Positions 1 to 8,399 of a stretch of DNA of 64,000 nucleotides are shown piece after piece. Source of the DNA: Brevundimonas lutea (lineage in GTDB: Bacteria > Pseudomonadota > Alphaproteobacteria > Caulobacterales > Caulobacteraceae). Made by a program: the position numbers and the translations under genes. The notes below the pieces were generated by a model. It searched no databases. It saw nothing but the letters and a program-made list of their open reading frames with translations, and was not told the origin of the DNA. How positions within the stretch are numbered: position 1 is the stretch's first letter; the number at the start of each line of letters is the position of its first letter. The DNA lies in contig NZ_QUOQ01000004.1 of assembly GCF_003704105.1 (NCBI RefSeq), positions 310,001 through 374,000 of the forward strand, written 5' to 3'.

Positions 1-975
1 GAACAGGCTCAACTTGTCGGTGCAGCGAACCATCATCCGATCCAGCAGGGTCGCGTCGACGCGGTCAGGCTGGCTGAGCGCGTCCGCCACACCCGCGATC
101 GGGTCCTGGTTGAAGTCGAGGCCGGCCGTGCCGAACGGCAGGTCGTAGTCGACGATGACGGTGTTGGCGCCGATCCGCTCGGAGATGGCGTAGGCTGTGT
201 TGTGAGCCACGGCCGAGGAGCCCGCGCCGCCGCGTGCGCCGACAAAGGCGATGGTGCGGCCAACGAAGGGCTGGGCCGGGTCGGAGAACAGGCCACCGAT
301 GGCCGAGATCAGTTGCAGGGGCTGGATAGGGGCGACCAGATATTCGCTGACCCCGCGCCGCATCAGCTCGCGATAGAGCAGGATGTCGTTGGTCGCGCCG
401 ATGACGACGACCTTGGTGCCCATGTCGCAGACCTCGGCCAGGCGGTCGATTTCGCCGAGCAGGGTCTGGGGATCGGATAAGCACTCCACCACGATCAGCG
501 GCGGGGTCGGCTCATGGCCGTAGGATTCGACGGCGGCAGGCACGCCGCCGACGCGGATCTGGGTGGAGGCGCGGGCCAGGCGGCGGTCCTGGCCTGCACG
601 CTCGGCGGCGGCCAGAGTGTCCTGGCGCTCGGCGAAGACGTGGATGGCGATGCGCGGAACCATGACCTCGCCCAGTGCGCCCTGGGCGCTGGCGACAAGT
701 TCGCCGACGGGATTGTAGCCGGCGGCAGGGTCGGCGACCGGGGTCAGGCTGGTTTCGACAGACGCCAGAGGCGGTCGCTCCGGAGCCGGAGCAGGTAACG
801 GCTCGGCCGACGCCTCCGACGTGGGCGCAACGGCGGCCCCGGCAGGGCTCAGGAACTGCAGGGGCTCTCGCGAGGCCGTGGCATCTGCCGGATGTGGCGG
901 CGCGGCGCCGAGCTCCATGTCGAGGTCGAATTCATCCTCGAAGGTGTCGAAGCGTTGATTGGCGAAGCTGCTCAT
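1..975 (-). CDS. cpaE: Pilus assembly ATPase CpaE, 3' end cut by window edge
   Basis: The reading frame from the ATG at 975 stays open for 325 codons to the left edge, so the C-terminus is missing. CpaE is a MinD/ParA-like ATPase that helps place the Flp/Tad pilus secretion machine at the cell pole. After an acidic, proline-rich N-terminus (about 85 residues) comes a receiver-like region, then a P-loop at about residue 245 reading FVGARGGAGSS. The usual Walker A lysine is replaced, as I recall for CpaE proteins, and a VDYDLPFGTAGLDF stretch follows. It begins 8 bases after the cpaD stop, so it is the last visible gene of the cpaBCDE operon; cpaF would be expected just outside the window. Confidence 0.93.
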   Translation of the reverse strand, partial: MSSFANQRFDTFEDEFDLDMELGAAPPHPADATASREPLQFLSPAGAAVAPTSEASAEPLPAPAPERPPLASVETSLTPVADPAAGYNPVGELVASAQGALGEVMVPRIAIHVFAERQDTLAAAERAGQDRRLARASTQIRVGGVPAAVESYGHEPTPPLIVVECLSDPQTLLGEIDRLAEVCDMGTKVVVIGATNDILLYRELMRRGVSEYLVAPIQPLQLISAIGGLFSDPAQPFVGRTIAFVGARGGAGSSAVAHNTAYAISERIGANTVIVDYDLPFGTAGLDFNQDPIAGVADALSQPDRVDATLLDRMMVRCTDKLSLF

Positions 976-983
976 GTCGCGCC

Positions 984-1670
984 CTATTCCACCGCCTGGG
1001 CGACAGCCTGACCGACCAGGGGCTCCTGGTCCGCCGAGGTCTGTTCGCCCGCGCGGTAGCTGTCGAAGACGGTGGCCCGACGATTGCCGTCAGGCGGGGT
1101 CATGTCGCGCGGACGTAGAATGTCGCGCGGATTGGCGATCTGGGCCGCCATATTGGCCGTGGTGGCGCAGCCGAAGTTTGTGTTCGGCTGGTTCGAACCC
1201 GTCGCGGTAAAGGGTGACCACTCGCGCCCGCATTGGGGCACATAGGCCTGCAGTGTCTCGAACCCGGCCAGCACCGGCGCGCGCGGATTGGGCGCCGGAT
1301 AAGCCTGCACGATCACTGCGTCAGGGTGGAGCCCCTCGGCCTCCAGGGCGGCCTTGATGCGCCAGGCGTGCTCCCCCGCGATCGGGTCGCCCCCTGAGGG
1401 AGCCTCGACGATGATGGCCGGAGCCCCCTCGTAGGCGAAGCGGTGGGCCAGATCGCGCAGGGCGGCATGCTGGTTCGCCGAGAGGCCCTGCTCGTGCACC
1501 GCCAGGGCGATGCGATCGACGCCCGGCTCGACCTGCAGGGTGTAGCGAGACGTCGGATTGATCGGGATCGGTCCCGACGGCGCTGTGGCGCAGGCGCCGA
1601 GCGCGAGGGCGGCCGATCCCAGGATCAGGAGGCGGGCGGAGGCGGATCGCGACATCGGGGGCGTCCTCAT
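984..1670 (-). CDS. cpaD: Pilus assembly lipoprotein CpaD
   Basis: About 228 residues. The start at 1670 is chosen because it overlaps the cpaC stop as ATGA; a start at 1700 would run further into cpaC. The N-terminus has a lipoprotein signal ending LALGAC, so the mature protein is probably lipid-anchored in the envelope. The rest matches the CpaD pattern: a region with RYTLQVEPGVDRIALAVHEQ, and a C-terminal part with two cysteines and NFGCATTANMAAQIANPRDI, a typical CpaD motif. CpaD is thought to support assembly or stability of the CpaC secretin in Flp/Tad pili. It lies between cpaC and cpaE in a tight operon. Confidence 0.93.
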   Translation of the reverse strand: MRTPPMSRSASARLLILGSAALALGACATAPSGPIPINPTSRYTLQVEPGVDRIALAVHEQGLSANQHAALRDLAHRFAYEGAPAIIVEAPSGGDPIAGEHAWRIKAALEAEGLHPDAVIVQAYPAPNPRAPVLAGFETLQAYVPQCGREWSPFTATGSNQPNTNFGCATTANMAAQIANPRDILRPRDMTPPDGNRRATVFDSYRAGEQTSADQEPLVGQAVAQAVE

Positions 1671-3070
1671 TCGATCACATAGCCGACCGGGCCCTGCCAC
1701 GAGCCGGCGACGGGCTGGCCGCCAGCGGGCGGGCCATAGGCGCGGTTGAGCTGGCCGAGCAGCAGGGTCTGAGCGTCGTGGGCGACTTCCAGGCCATCGG
1801 CCGGGGTCTGCAGGCGGCCCGGCGCGGTCGGCGACACCACATAGGGCTCGACGATGAAGACCAGCTCGGTCTCGCCCGACAGATAGTCGCGTGAGCGGAA
1901 AAGCCCGCCGATGACCGGCACCGATCCGAGGCCGGGCAGACCATCAATGGTCTGGCGCGTCTGCTCGCGCAGGAGGCCGGAGATCATCAGAGCGCTCCCC
2001 GACGGCATCTCGACCGTGGTCTGGGTGCGCCGCACGTTCAGGGCCGGGATGACCAGAGCGTTCTCGGCCGTGCCGCCCAGAGTAAAGGCGCCGTCGGTCG
2101 TCAGCTCGGACACTTCCGTCGAAAGCTGCAGCGAGATACGGCCCTCGGACAGAACGATCGGACGGAACGCCAGACGTACCCCGTAGGGCTTGAACTCGAT
2201 CTGGATATTGCCTTCGCGGTCGCGACCGGTCGGCACCGGGAACTCGCCCCCGGCGAGGAAGTCGGCGTTCTCGCCGTTTGTCGCGGTGAGGTTTGGCTCA
2301 GCCAGGGTGCGGACAAGACCGGCGCGCTCGAAGGCGCGAAGCCCGGCGGTCAGGCTGTCCGGCGCGGGATTATTGTAGGTGAAGCCGCCGCCGCCCAGCT
2401 GGCTGCCGGCGATGCCGAACGTTGCGGTGTTGAGCAGCCGGAAGCTGCCGTCGCCGCCGTCGCCGATCAGGGCGCTGATATCGACGCCCAGCTGCTTGAT
2501 GACGTTGCGCTGGACCTCGACCACCTTCACGCGGAGCATGACCTGGTCGGAACCGGACACGTTCAGCATGTTGATGACGCGCTCGGGCTCTTCGACGAAC
2601 TGGCGCGCGATCTGGGTGACGCGGTCGGACTCGCCGGGGCTGGAGACGGTGCCGGTCAGGATGAGGCTCTCGTTCACCGCCTCGACGCGCACATTGGCCC
2701 CGGGCGCCAGGCGGGCCAGGGTGTCGCTGAGAGCATGCACCCCAGCGTCCACGCGAATGGAGAGATTGAGGATCGGCCGTCCGGCGGCGTCGAGGAACAC
2801 CGCATCGGTCTCACCCGGCGCGATGCCGATCACCGTGATGCGGCGCGGCGAGTGCAGCATCGCCTCGGCGACGGCGGGATTGGAGATGATCACGTCGCGC
2901 GCATCGACCGGCAGGTCGATGGCGGCGGAGCGCCCCCGGGGCAGATTCAGCGACTGGGTGTCAACGCCATAGGCGGCCTGGACCCGGGGCTGGGCCAAGG
3001 CCCCGGTCGGCGGGGCGACGGCGCCCGCGGCGACGGCCAGGGCGGCGATCAGGCAGACGGTTCGGCTCAT
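1667..3070 (-). CDS. cpaC: Flp/Tad pilus secretin CpaC
   Basis: A 467-residue outer-membrane secretin through which the Flp pilus leaves the cell. It has a cleavable signal peptide (ends about GALAQ), an N-terminal pilus/secretin domain with the usual RSAAIDLPVDARDVIISNPAVAEA start, a BON-like middle part (SLILTGTVSSPGESDRV), and the C-terminal secretin domain with RTLAEPNLTATNGENADFLAGGEFPVP and SGLLREQTRQTIDGLPGLGSVPVIGGLF. Both ends overlap neighbours as ATGA (cpaB upstream, cpaD downstream), so translation is probably coupled. Confidence 0.96.
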   Translation of the reverse strand: MSRTVCLIAALAVAAGAVAPPTGALAQPRVQAAYGVDTQSLNLPRGRSAAIDLPVDARDVIISNPAVAEAMLHSPRRITVIGIAPGETDAVFLDAAGRPILNLSIRVDAGVHALSDTLARLAPGANVRVEAVNESLILTGTVSSPGESDRVTQIARQFVEEPERVINMLNVSGSDQVMLRVKVVEVQRNVIKQLGVDISALIGDGGDGSFRLLNTATFGIAGSQLGGGGFTYNNPAPDSLTAGLRAFERAGLVRTLAEPNLTATNGENADFLAGGEFPVPTGRDREGNIQIEFKPYGVRLAFRPIVLSEGRISLQLSTEVSELTTDGAFTLGGTAENALVIPALNVRRTQTTVEMPSGSALMISGLLREQTRQTIDGLPGLGSVPVIGGLFRSRDYLSGETELVFIVEPYVVSPTAPGRLQTPADGLEVAHDAQTLLLGQLNRAYGPPAGGQPVAGSWQGPVGYVIE

Positions 3071-3942
3071 TTCACGACCACCGTTTCGGCGGCGCCGCCG
3101 CGGTAGACGCGGACGGAGCGGGGTTCATTGGCTTGCGCCATCGTCCGGCCCGATGGGCCGCCGACGTCGGCGTAGGATCTCAGCACCAGGGAAAGCTCGC
3201 CCTCGGACTTGGCGCGAGCCAGCACCTCGGCGTCGGTCGCGCCGACGGCCAGGGTGGCGGTGGCGCCGACCACGGCCTTTTCGTCGCCGGGCTGGGTGGT
3301 CTGGTCGATGGCCAGGACGCGGACGTTCTGCATGACCGTGGAGGCGGCGAAGCGCGCGGCGTTGGCGTCCGGCGTGGCGTCAACATTCCGGAGTTCGCGG
3401 GTCAGGACGACATCAACACGGTCGCCCGGGAGGATGAAGCCGCCGGCGGCGGTTTCGACCGTCACGCGGATCGCCATGGCGCGGGTGCCGGGCTCCAGAT
3501 AGGCAGCCATGAAGCCGGACTCTCCGGCCATGACCACCTTGCGGGTCGTGATCGGTTCGCCGGCGGCGATCGGTTCGCGCACCACGCCGCCGACATAGCT
3601 GTCCTTGCCGCCACCTGTGACGGCCTCGGAGACCGCGTCACCGGCCTTCTCGACAGCGCCGGCCTCTTCCACCACCGCCGGAGCGTTTCCGTCCGTGATG
3701 AAGGCGGGGATGACCCCGTCGGCGGGCCAGTCCTTCCACTGGATATCGGCGGAGGACAGCCTGACGCCAGGCTCCAGATCCTTGGCGGCGACCAGCACCT
3801 TGGTCATGGGCGTCTGCTGCACCGGGGCGGCGGCGGCGACCTGGGTGGCGGAACCGCCGGACCCCATGGCGCGCACGACCAGCGCCAGGCCGATCGCGGC
3901 GACCGCGGCGATGCAGATGACAAGGATTCGGGCGGGCTTCAT
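3067..3942 (-). CDS. cpaB: Flp pilus assembly protein CpaB
   Basis: About 291 residues from the ATG at 3942; an in-frame start at 3981 would add an arginine-rich tail ahead of the obvious membrane anchor (ILVICIAAVAAIGLALVV). It has an SAF domain (VLVAAKDLEPGVRLSSADIQWKDWP) and the RcpC/CpaB region (GTRAMAIRVTVETAAGGFILPGDRVDVVLT). CpaB is an inner-membrane/periplasmic partner of the CpaC secretin. An alanine- and glutamate-rich stretch at about residues 89-120 splits the usual junction between AFIT and the VVREPIAAGEPI segment. First gene of the cpaB-C-D-E operon. Confidence 0.94.
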   Translation of the reverse strand: MKPARILVICIAAVAAIGLALVVRAMGSGGSATQVAAAAPVQQTPMTKVLVAAKDLEPGVRLSSADIQWKDWPADGVIPAFITDGNAPAVVEEAGAVEKAGDAVSEAVTGGGKDSYVGGVVREPIAAGEPITTRKVVMAGESGFMAAYLEPGTRAMAIRVTVETAAGGFILPGDRVDVVLTRELRNVDATPDANAARFAASTVMQNVRVLAIDQTTQPGDEKAVVGATATLAVGATDAEVLARAKSEGELSLVLRSYADVGGPSGRTMAQANEPRSVRVYRGGAAETVVVK

Positions 3943-4020
3943 GCGTCGTCTCCGGCGAGGGAAGCGGGCGGACTCCGCCAAGCCTTTCCCCCTGTCGTTA
4001 ACGACAATGAAGCCGGGAGG

Positions 4021-4035
4021 TTAACGCGCCCCTAA
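4021..4035 (-). promoter_or_regulatory. CtrA-like box upstream of cpaB
   Basis: Read on the minus strand this is TTAG-N7-TTAACC, one mismatch from the known CtrA consensus TTAA-N7-TTAA(C). It lies 79-93 bases upstream of the cpaB ATG in the 131-base gap between cpaA and cpaB. A perfect 12-bp palindrome GTCGTTAACGAC at 3994-4005 adds another TTAAC half-site. That cpaB is controlled by CtrA here is an inference. Confidence 0.45.
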
Positions 4036-4073
4036 ACCCGCGGTCGTCCAAGCCGCTGGAATCGCAAGCGGAC

Positions 4074-4586
4074 TCAGACGCCGGAGGCGAAGGTCTCGAC
4101 CAGGGGGCTCATGGGAAAAGCCATCAGGGCGCCGATGGCGATCGCGACGCCGTAGGGAATGTCGGCCTTGGGCGTCAGCAGGCGACTGAGCCAGCCCGGT
4201 CCGCCGGCCGCATAGGGCAGCTGGGCGCGGGCGCTGATCAGGGCCAGACAGAACACTCCACCGGCCATGCCGGTGAACAGCAGGAACGGGAGCGTTCCTC
4301 CCAGACCCATCCAGAGACAGGCCGCCGCCAAGAGCTTGGCGTCGCCGCCGCCGATCCAGCGCAGAGCGAACATCCCCGCGCCGACGAAAAGGGCCACGAC
4401 CGCCACGCCGACGTGGACAAGAACCGACATCGGCGCGATCCCCACGACCCAGGCCGTTGGGAAGAAGGCCGCGATCAGGACCAGCGACATCCAGTTCGGG
4501 ATGGTCATGGTGGTCAGATCCTTGAGCGCCGCGGCGATGGCCACGGCCGGGAGGATGCTGAGGCACAAGAGGATCAGGGTGTCCAA
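4074..4586 (-). CDS. cpaA: Prepilin peptidase CpaA (A24 family)
   Basis: A 170-residue integral membrane aspartic peptidase that cleaves the leader of the Flp pilin. About five hydrophobic segments are visible. The two catalytic aspartates are recognisable: the first in LKDLTTMTIPNW near residue 23, the second in the GxGD-type motif GGGDAKL near residue 100. The short length fits CpaA/TadV rather than PilD, which also carries an N-terminal methylase domain. It follows pilA after a hairpin and lies 131 bases upstream of cpaB. Confidence 0.95.
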   Translation of the reverse strand: MDTLILLCLSILPAVAIAAALKDLTTMTIPNWMSLVLIAAFFPTAWVVGIAPMSVLVHVGVAVVALFVGAGMFALRWIGGGDAKLLAAACLWMGLGGTLPFLLFTGMAGGVFCLALISARAQLPYAAGGPGWLSRLLTPKADIPYGVAIAIGALMAFPMSPLVETFASGV

Positions 4587-4667
4587 GACCGGTTCTCCGA
4601 GACGGCCTCGCAGTGTGGGCCGTTTTTTCTTGCGCGCCGGTTAAGCCGGCGCCTGGCGCATGCAGAA

Positions 4668-4693
4668 AGGGCCGGAGCGTTCGCCCCGGCCCT
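4668..4693 (-). terminator. Hairpin after pilA, likely terminator or attenuator
   Basis: An 8-bp perfect stem (AGGGCCGG with CCGGCCCT) and a 10-base loop, 29 bases after the pilA stop. In the minus direction it is followed by TTTCTGC, a weak T-run. It could partly end pilA transcripts before cpaA, allowing far more pilin than assembly proteins. The role is inferred. Confidence 0.55.
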
Positions 4694-4721
4694 CCCCGAT
4701 ATCTTGACCTGATGGGTCGGC

Positions 4722-4895
4722 TTAGGCGCCGGTGCCCATGTCAGTCGCGATCTTGTTGAAGTTGCCCTTGATGTTCGTGCCCAGGGTGGTCACGGCGCCG
4801 ATGATGACAACGGCGATCAGGGCGGCGATCAGACCATACTCGATGGCCGTGGCGCCGGATTCGTCTTTAGCAAACTTGGCGATAAACTTGGTCAT
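4722..4895 (-). CDS. pilA: Flp-type pilin PilA
   Basis: A 57-residue Flp family type IVb pilin, the main subunit of the pilus. A short basic leader MTKFIAKFAKDESG ends in the prepilin peptidase site; cleavage after Gly14 would give a mature protein beginning ATAIEYG, with the conserved Glu at +5 and Tyr at +6. A hydrophobic helix (LIAALIAVVIIGAVTTLG) follows. The start has a good ribosome site (AAGGAAGAG, about 6 bases upstream). Its processing enzyme CpaA is encoded next. The 227-base region upstream holds two CtrA-like boxes. Confidence 0.96.
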   Translation of the reverse strand: MTKFIAKFAKDESGATAIEYGLIAALIAVVIIGAVTTLGTNIKGNFNKIATDMGTGA

Positions 4896-4999
4896 TGGAT
4901 CTCTTCCTTCTTCAGAGCGAGCAATTGGACTTCCACCAAAGGGTCATCGGTTTTGCCCGCTTGACCCCCATTCACATCGTGACCATGCGCCGGGTGGCC

Positions 5000-5014
5000 T
5001 TAATGGCGCGTAAA
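5000..5014 (-). promoter_or_regulatory. CtrA-like box 1 upstream of pilA
   Basis: On the minus strand TTTA-N7-TTAA, one mismatch from TTAA-N7-TTAA. It is about 105-120 bases upstream of the pilA ATG. In Caulobacter crescentus pilA is a known direct CtrA target, which supports the reading, but binding here is inferred. Confidence 0.5.
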
Positions 5015-5031
5015 ACGCAGCGAATATTCGT

Positions 5032-5048
5032 GGTTAGCGGATTTTTAC
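5032..5048 (-). promoter_or_regulatory. CtrA-like box 2 upstream of pilA
   Basis: On the minus strand GTAA-N7-CTAACC, two mismatches in the eight core positions, with the trailing CC of strong boxes kept. It is 17 bases beyond box 1, further from pilA. Weaker than box 1; the pair fits a cooperatively bound CtrA region. Confidence 0.35.
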
Positions 5049-5122
5049 TGTGTTCGGGCCGCGGAGGGGCGCTCTGACGCCGGCCTTCGAGCCGGGCGCT
5101 CCAAGCCCTATATCTGCTGCCG

Positions 5123-7009
5123 ATGGCCGACGACTCACCCCTCCCAGCAACCGCCCTCGCCGGCGCGGACCTGATCCGCGACGTGGCGCGGCGCGCGCCG
5201 GACAAGCCGGGGGTTTATCGCATGTACGGCGAGGACGGCGGCTGTCTGTACGTCGGGAAGGCCCGCAGCCTGAAGAAGCGGGTGATGCAGTATGCGCAAG
5301 GGAGGTTCCACACCAACCGCATCGGCCTGATGGTTTCGCTGACCCGCTCGATGGAGCTGGTCACCACGGCGTCGGAGACCGAGGCCCTGCTGCTGGAAGG
5401 CGGCTATATCAAGAAGCTGAAGCCGCGCTTCAATGTGGTGCTGCGCGACGACAAATCGTTCGCCGAGCTTATGATCCGGCGCGATCACCGCGCGCCCCAG
5501 GTTCGCAAGCATCGCGGCGCCCACACCATCCCGGGCGACTACTTCGGTCCCTTCGCCTCGACCTGGGCCGTCAACCGCACCCTGACCACCCTGCAGAAGG
5601 CGTTCCTGCTGCGGTCATGTTCGGACAGCGTCTATGAGAGCCGCACCCGCCCCTGCATGCTGCATCAGATCAAGCGCTGCTCGGCCCCCTGCACGGGTCT
5701 GATCTCGCTGGAGGACTATGGCGAGCTGGTCGGGGAGGCCGAGGACTTCCTGCGCGGAAAGTCGCGCGCAGTCATAAAGCGGCTGTCCGGCGAGATGCAG
5801 GCGGCGTCGGACGCCATGGACTTCGAACAGGCCGCGCGGGTGCGCGACCGCATCCGGGCGCTGTCCGCCATCTCGATGGAGAATTCCGTCGACGCCGAGG
5901 GCATCGCCGAGGCCGATGTCTTCGCCGTCTTCGCCGAGGGGGGGCAGGCCTGTGTGCAGGTCTTCTTCTATAGGGCCGGTCAGAACTGGGGCGGCCGGGC
6001 CTATTTCCCGCGCGTGGACAAGAGCGATGGCGACGCCGAGATCCTGGGCTCGTTCCTGGCGCAGTTCTATGAGGACAAGCCGGTCCCGCGCCTGATCCTG
6101 AGCAATGTCGCGCCGCATGAGCGCGAACTGCTGGAGGAGGCCTTCAGCCTGAAGGCCAAGACGGTGGACGGGCGCCGCGTGGTTTCAATCGAGACGCCCC
6201 GGCGCGGCGGCAAGCTGTCGCTGGTCAGCCACGCCCTGACCAACGCCCGCGAGGCTCTGGGGCGGCGGCTGGCCGAGAGCTCGGCCCAAGGCAAGATTCT
6301 CGACGAGGTGTGCGAGGCCTTCGGTCTAGACGGGCGGCCCGAGCGGATCGAAATCTACGACAATTCCCACATCCAGGGGACCAACGCCGTCGGCGCGATG
6401 GTGGTCGCCGGGCCGGAGGGGTTCAGGAAGAGCCAGTACCGCAAGTTCAACATCCGAGGCATCGATCTGACGCCCGGCGACGACTTCGGCATGATGCGCG
6501 AGGTGCTGACCCGCCGCTTCGCCCGCCTTGTCAAAGAAGAGGAAGCCGGAGAGCCGGTCGAGCGTCCGGACCTGCTGCTGATCGACGGCGGGGCGGGCCA
6601 GCTGGCCGAGGTGCTGAAGGTGATGGCCGAACTGGGCGTCGACGACATCGCGGTCGTGGGCGTGGCCAAGGGGCCAGACCGGGACGCCGGCATGGAGCGG
6701 TTCTTCATTCCCGGCCGCCCACCCTTTATGCTGCCGCTTAAGTCGCCCGCTCTCTATTATCTGCAACGGCTGCGCGACGAGGCCCACCGCTTTGCCATCG
6801 GCGCCCACCGCACCCGCCGCGCCATGGATGTGAAAAAGAACCCGCTGGACGAAATCGAGGGCGTCGGCCCCGGTCGCAAGAAGGCGCTGCTGCACGCTTT
6901 CGGCTCGGCGCGGGGGGTGTCGCGGGCGTCTGTGGTCGACCTGGAGAAGGTCGAGGGCATCAACCGCGCCTTGGCCGAGCGAATCTACGGGTTCTTTCGC
7001 AAGGGGTGA
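5123..7009 (+). CDS. uvrC: Excinuclease ABC subunit C (UvrC)
   Basis: A 628-residue nuclease of nucleotide excision repair that makes both cuts around a lesion marked by UvrA/UvrB. In order: GIY-YIG domain at about residues 25-105 (KPGVYRMYGEDGGCLYVGKA), a cysteine cluster (SCSDSVYESRTRPCMLHQIKRC region), a UVR motif at about 215-250 that binds UvrB, the UvrC RNase H-like domain (DNSHIQGTNAVGAMVV; LLLIDGGAGQL), and C-terminal helix-hairpin-helix motifs (EGVGPGRKKALLHAFGS). The ATG at 5123 follows a TATATC hexamer closely. Its last 25 bases overlap convergent dinB. No GTTC-N7-GTTC LexA box was seen upstream. Confidence 0.97.
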   Translation: MADDSPLPATALAGADLIRDVARRAPDKPGVYRMYGEDGGCLYVGKARSLKKRVMQYAQGRFHTNRIGLMVSLTRSMELVTTASETEALLLEGGYIKKLKPRFNVVLRDDKSFAELMIRRDHRAPQVRKHRGAHTIPGDYFGPFASTWAVNRTLTTLQKAFLLRSCSDSVYESRTRPCMLHQIKRCSAPCTGLISLEDYGELVGEAEDFLRGKSRAVIKRLSGEMQAASDAMDFEQAARVRDRIRALSAISMENSVDAEGIAEADVFAVFAEGGQACVQVFFYRAGQNWGGRAYFPRVDKSDGDAEILGSFLAQFYEDKPVPRLILSNVAPHERELLEEAFSLKAKTVDGRRVVSIETPRRGGKLSLVSHALTNAREALGRRLAESSAQGKILDEVCEAFGLDGRPERIEIYDNSHIQGTNAVGAMVVAGPEGFRKSQYRKFNIRGIDLTPGDDFGMMREVLTRRFARLVKEEEAGEPVERPDLLLIDGGAGQLAEVLKVMAELGVDDIAVVGVAKGPDRDAGMERFFIPGRPPFMLPLKSPALYYLQRLRDEAHRFAIGAHRTRRAMDVKKNPLDEIEGVGPGRKKALLHAFGSARGVSRASVVDLEKVEGINRALAERIYGFFRKG

Positions 7010-8322
7010 TCGGCGTCGGTGGGCGTGCGGGCGCGACGGCGGTCCTTGCCCACGGACCGGCCGGCAACCACCGCGCCGTCGCCGAATTTCGCCCGGAGCT
7101 GATCGATGGTGCGTTCGGTCTTCAGCGCCCTCGCCTCACCCCCGTCGAACAGGCCGGCCGGCGCGTCGTCGGCGTCGACCACCTCGGCCAGACCGATGCC
7201 GATCAGGCGGTAGGGGCGGCCCAGCTCGGGCTTGAGCAGGGCCCGGCCGGCGGCGAACAGTCCCCGAGCGGTCTGCACCGGCTCGGCCAGGGTGACGCGC
7301 CGGGTGACGATCTTGAAGTCCGTGCGCCGCAGCTTCAGCACCACCACCCGGCTGGCTACGCCGTCGCGTCGCGCCTTGGACGCCAGCTTCTCGCACAGCG
7401 GCCACAGCTCGGCCTCCAGCGCCTCGACCTCAGCCAGATCGGTGTTGAAGGTGGTCTCGGCGCTCATCCCCTTCCTGTCATGCTCGGGGTTCACCGCCCG
7501 GGCGTCGCGGGCGTGGCTGAGGTCGTGAAGGCGCAGGCCCCATTCGCCATAGCGCTTGATCAGGGCGCGCGCGTCCTCCGCCGCCAGATCGCCTACGGAC
7601 GCATAGCCGTCGCTGCGCAGGGCCTTGGCGAACACCGGCCCCACTCCCGGCAGGATCGACACCGGCTTGGGCGCCAGCAGCGCCTTGGCGCCCGCCGCCC
7701 CGATGACGGAAAAGCCGCGCGGCTTGTCCAGTTCGGAGGCGACCTTGGCCAGGAAGCGGTTGGGCGCCAGGCCGATGGAGACGGTCAGGCCGGTGTCGGC
7801 CTCGATGCGGTTCTGCAGTCGCACCAGCTGCAGCGCCGGCGGCCCGCCGTTCAGCCGCTCAGTTCCACTCAGGTCCGCCCAGGCTTCGTCCAGCGACAGG
7901 GTCTGGACCAAGGGCGTCAGGTCTTTCAGGGCCCCCAGGATACGGCGGCTCTCGGCCACGTACTTCTGAAAGTCCGGCTTGATGACCACCGCCTCGGGGC
8001 AGGCCTTCAGCGCCTTGAACATCGGCATGGCCGAGCCGACGCCGTACAGCCGCGCGACATAGCAGGCGGTCGACACCACCCCGCGGACCCCGCCGCCAAT
8101 GATGACCGGCTTGTCGCGCAGCTCCGGCCGGTCGCGCTTCTCCACCGAGGCGTAGAAGGCGTCGCAGTCCATGTGGGCGATGCTGAGGGCGTGGAGCTCG
8201 GCATCCGCGATCACCCGCCGCGAGCCGCAGGCGTCGCAGCGCGTCAGGACACGGTTCGCCACGGCCTCGCAGTCGCGGCAGATCGTCTGGATGCGACCAT
8301 GTTCGGGATGCGCCATCGGCAT
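6985..8322 (-). CDS. dinB: DNA polymerase IV (Y family) with N-terminal zinc ribbon
   Basis: A 445-residue translesion polymerase. The palm has the metal ligands in AHMDCDAFYASVE and in SLDEAWADL; the fingers (PVIIGGGVRGVVSTACYVAR), thumb helix-hairpin-helix (LPGVGPVFAKALRSDG) and little-finger domain follow. Before the palm lie about 48 extra residues carrying CRDC and CDAC pairs, probably a zinc ribbon absent from E. coli DinB. The start at 8322 or the next ATG at 8316 are both possible. The gene converges on uvrC with a 25-base overlap. No LexA-type GTTC repeat was found in the short gap to divK. Confidence 0.95.
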   Translation of the reverse strand: MPMAHPEHGRIQTICRDCEAVANRVLTRCDACGSRRVIADAELHALSIAHMDCDAFYASVEKRDRPELRDKPVIIGGGVRGVVSTACYVARLYGVGSAMPMFKALKACPEAVVIKPDFQKYVAESRRILGALKDLTPLVQTLSLDEAWADLSGTERLNGGPPALQLVRLQNRIEADTGLTVSIGLAPNRFLAKVASELDKPRGFSVIGAAGAKALLAPKPVSILPGVGPVFAKALRSDGYASVGDLAAEDARALIKRYGEWGLRLHDLSHARDARAVNPEHDRKGMSAETTFNTDLAEVEALEAELWPLCEKLASKARRDGVASRVVVLKLRRTDFKIVTRRVTLAEPVQTARGLFAAGRALLKPELGRPYRLIGIGLAEVVDADDAPAGLFDGGEARALKTERTIDQLRAKFGDGAVVAGRSVGKDRRRARTPTDADHPLRKNP

Positions 8323-8399
8323 AACCCCACCTTAAAGGGTTCCGTGCGATCCGTCCTCGGGAAGGACGGGATTCAGAGCCGTCCGCAGCCGGGTTCGAC

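Noticed and set aside
4621..4651. T-run beside a GCGCCGG/CCGGCGC hairpin as a terminator
   Set aside because: For the minus-strand genes the hairpin is followed by A residues, and for the plus strand the T-run comes before the stem; neither order fits a terminator.
5051..5122. LexA (SOS) box before uvrC, and likewise before dinB at 8323-8399
   Set aside because: No GTTC-N7-GTTC direct repeat is present in either gap.
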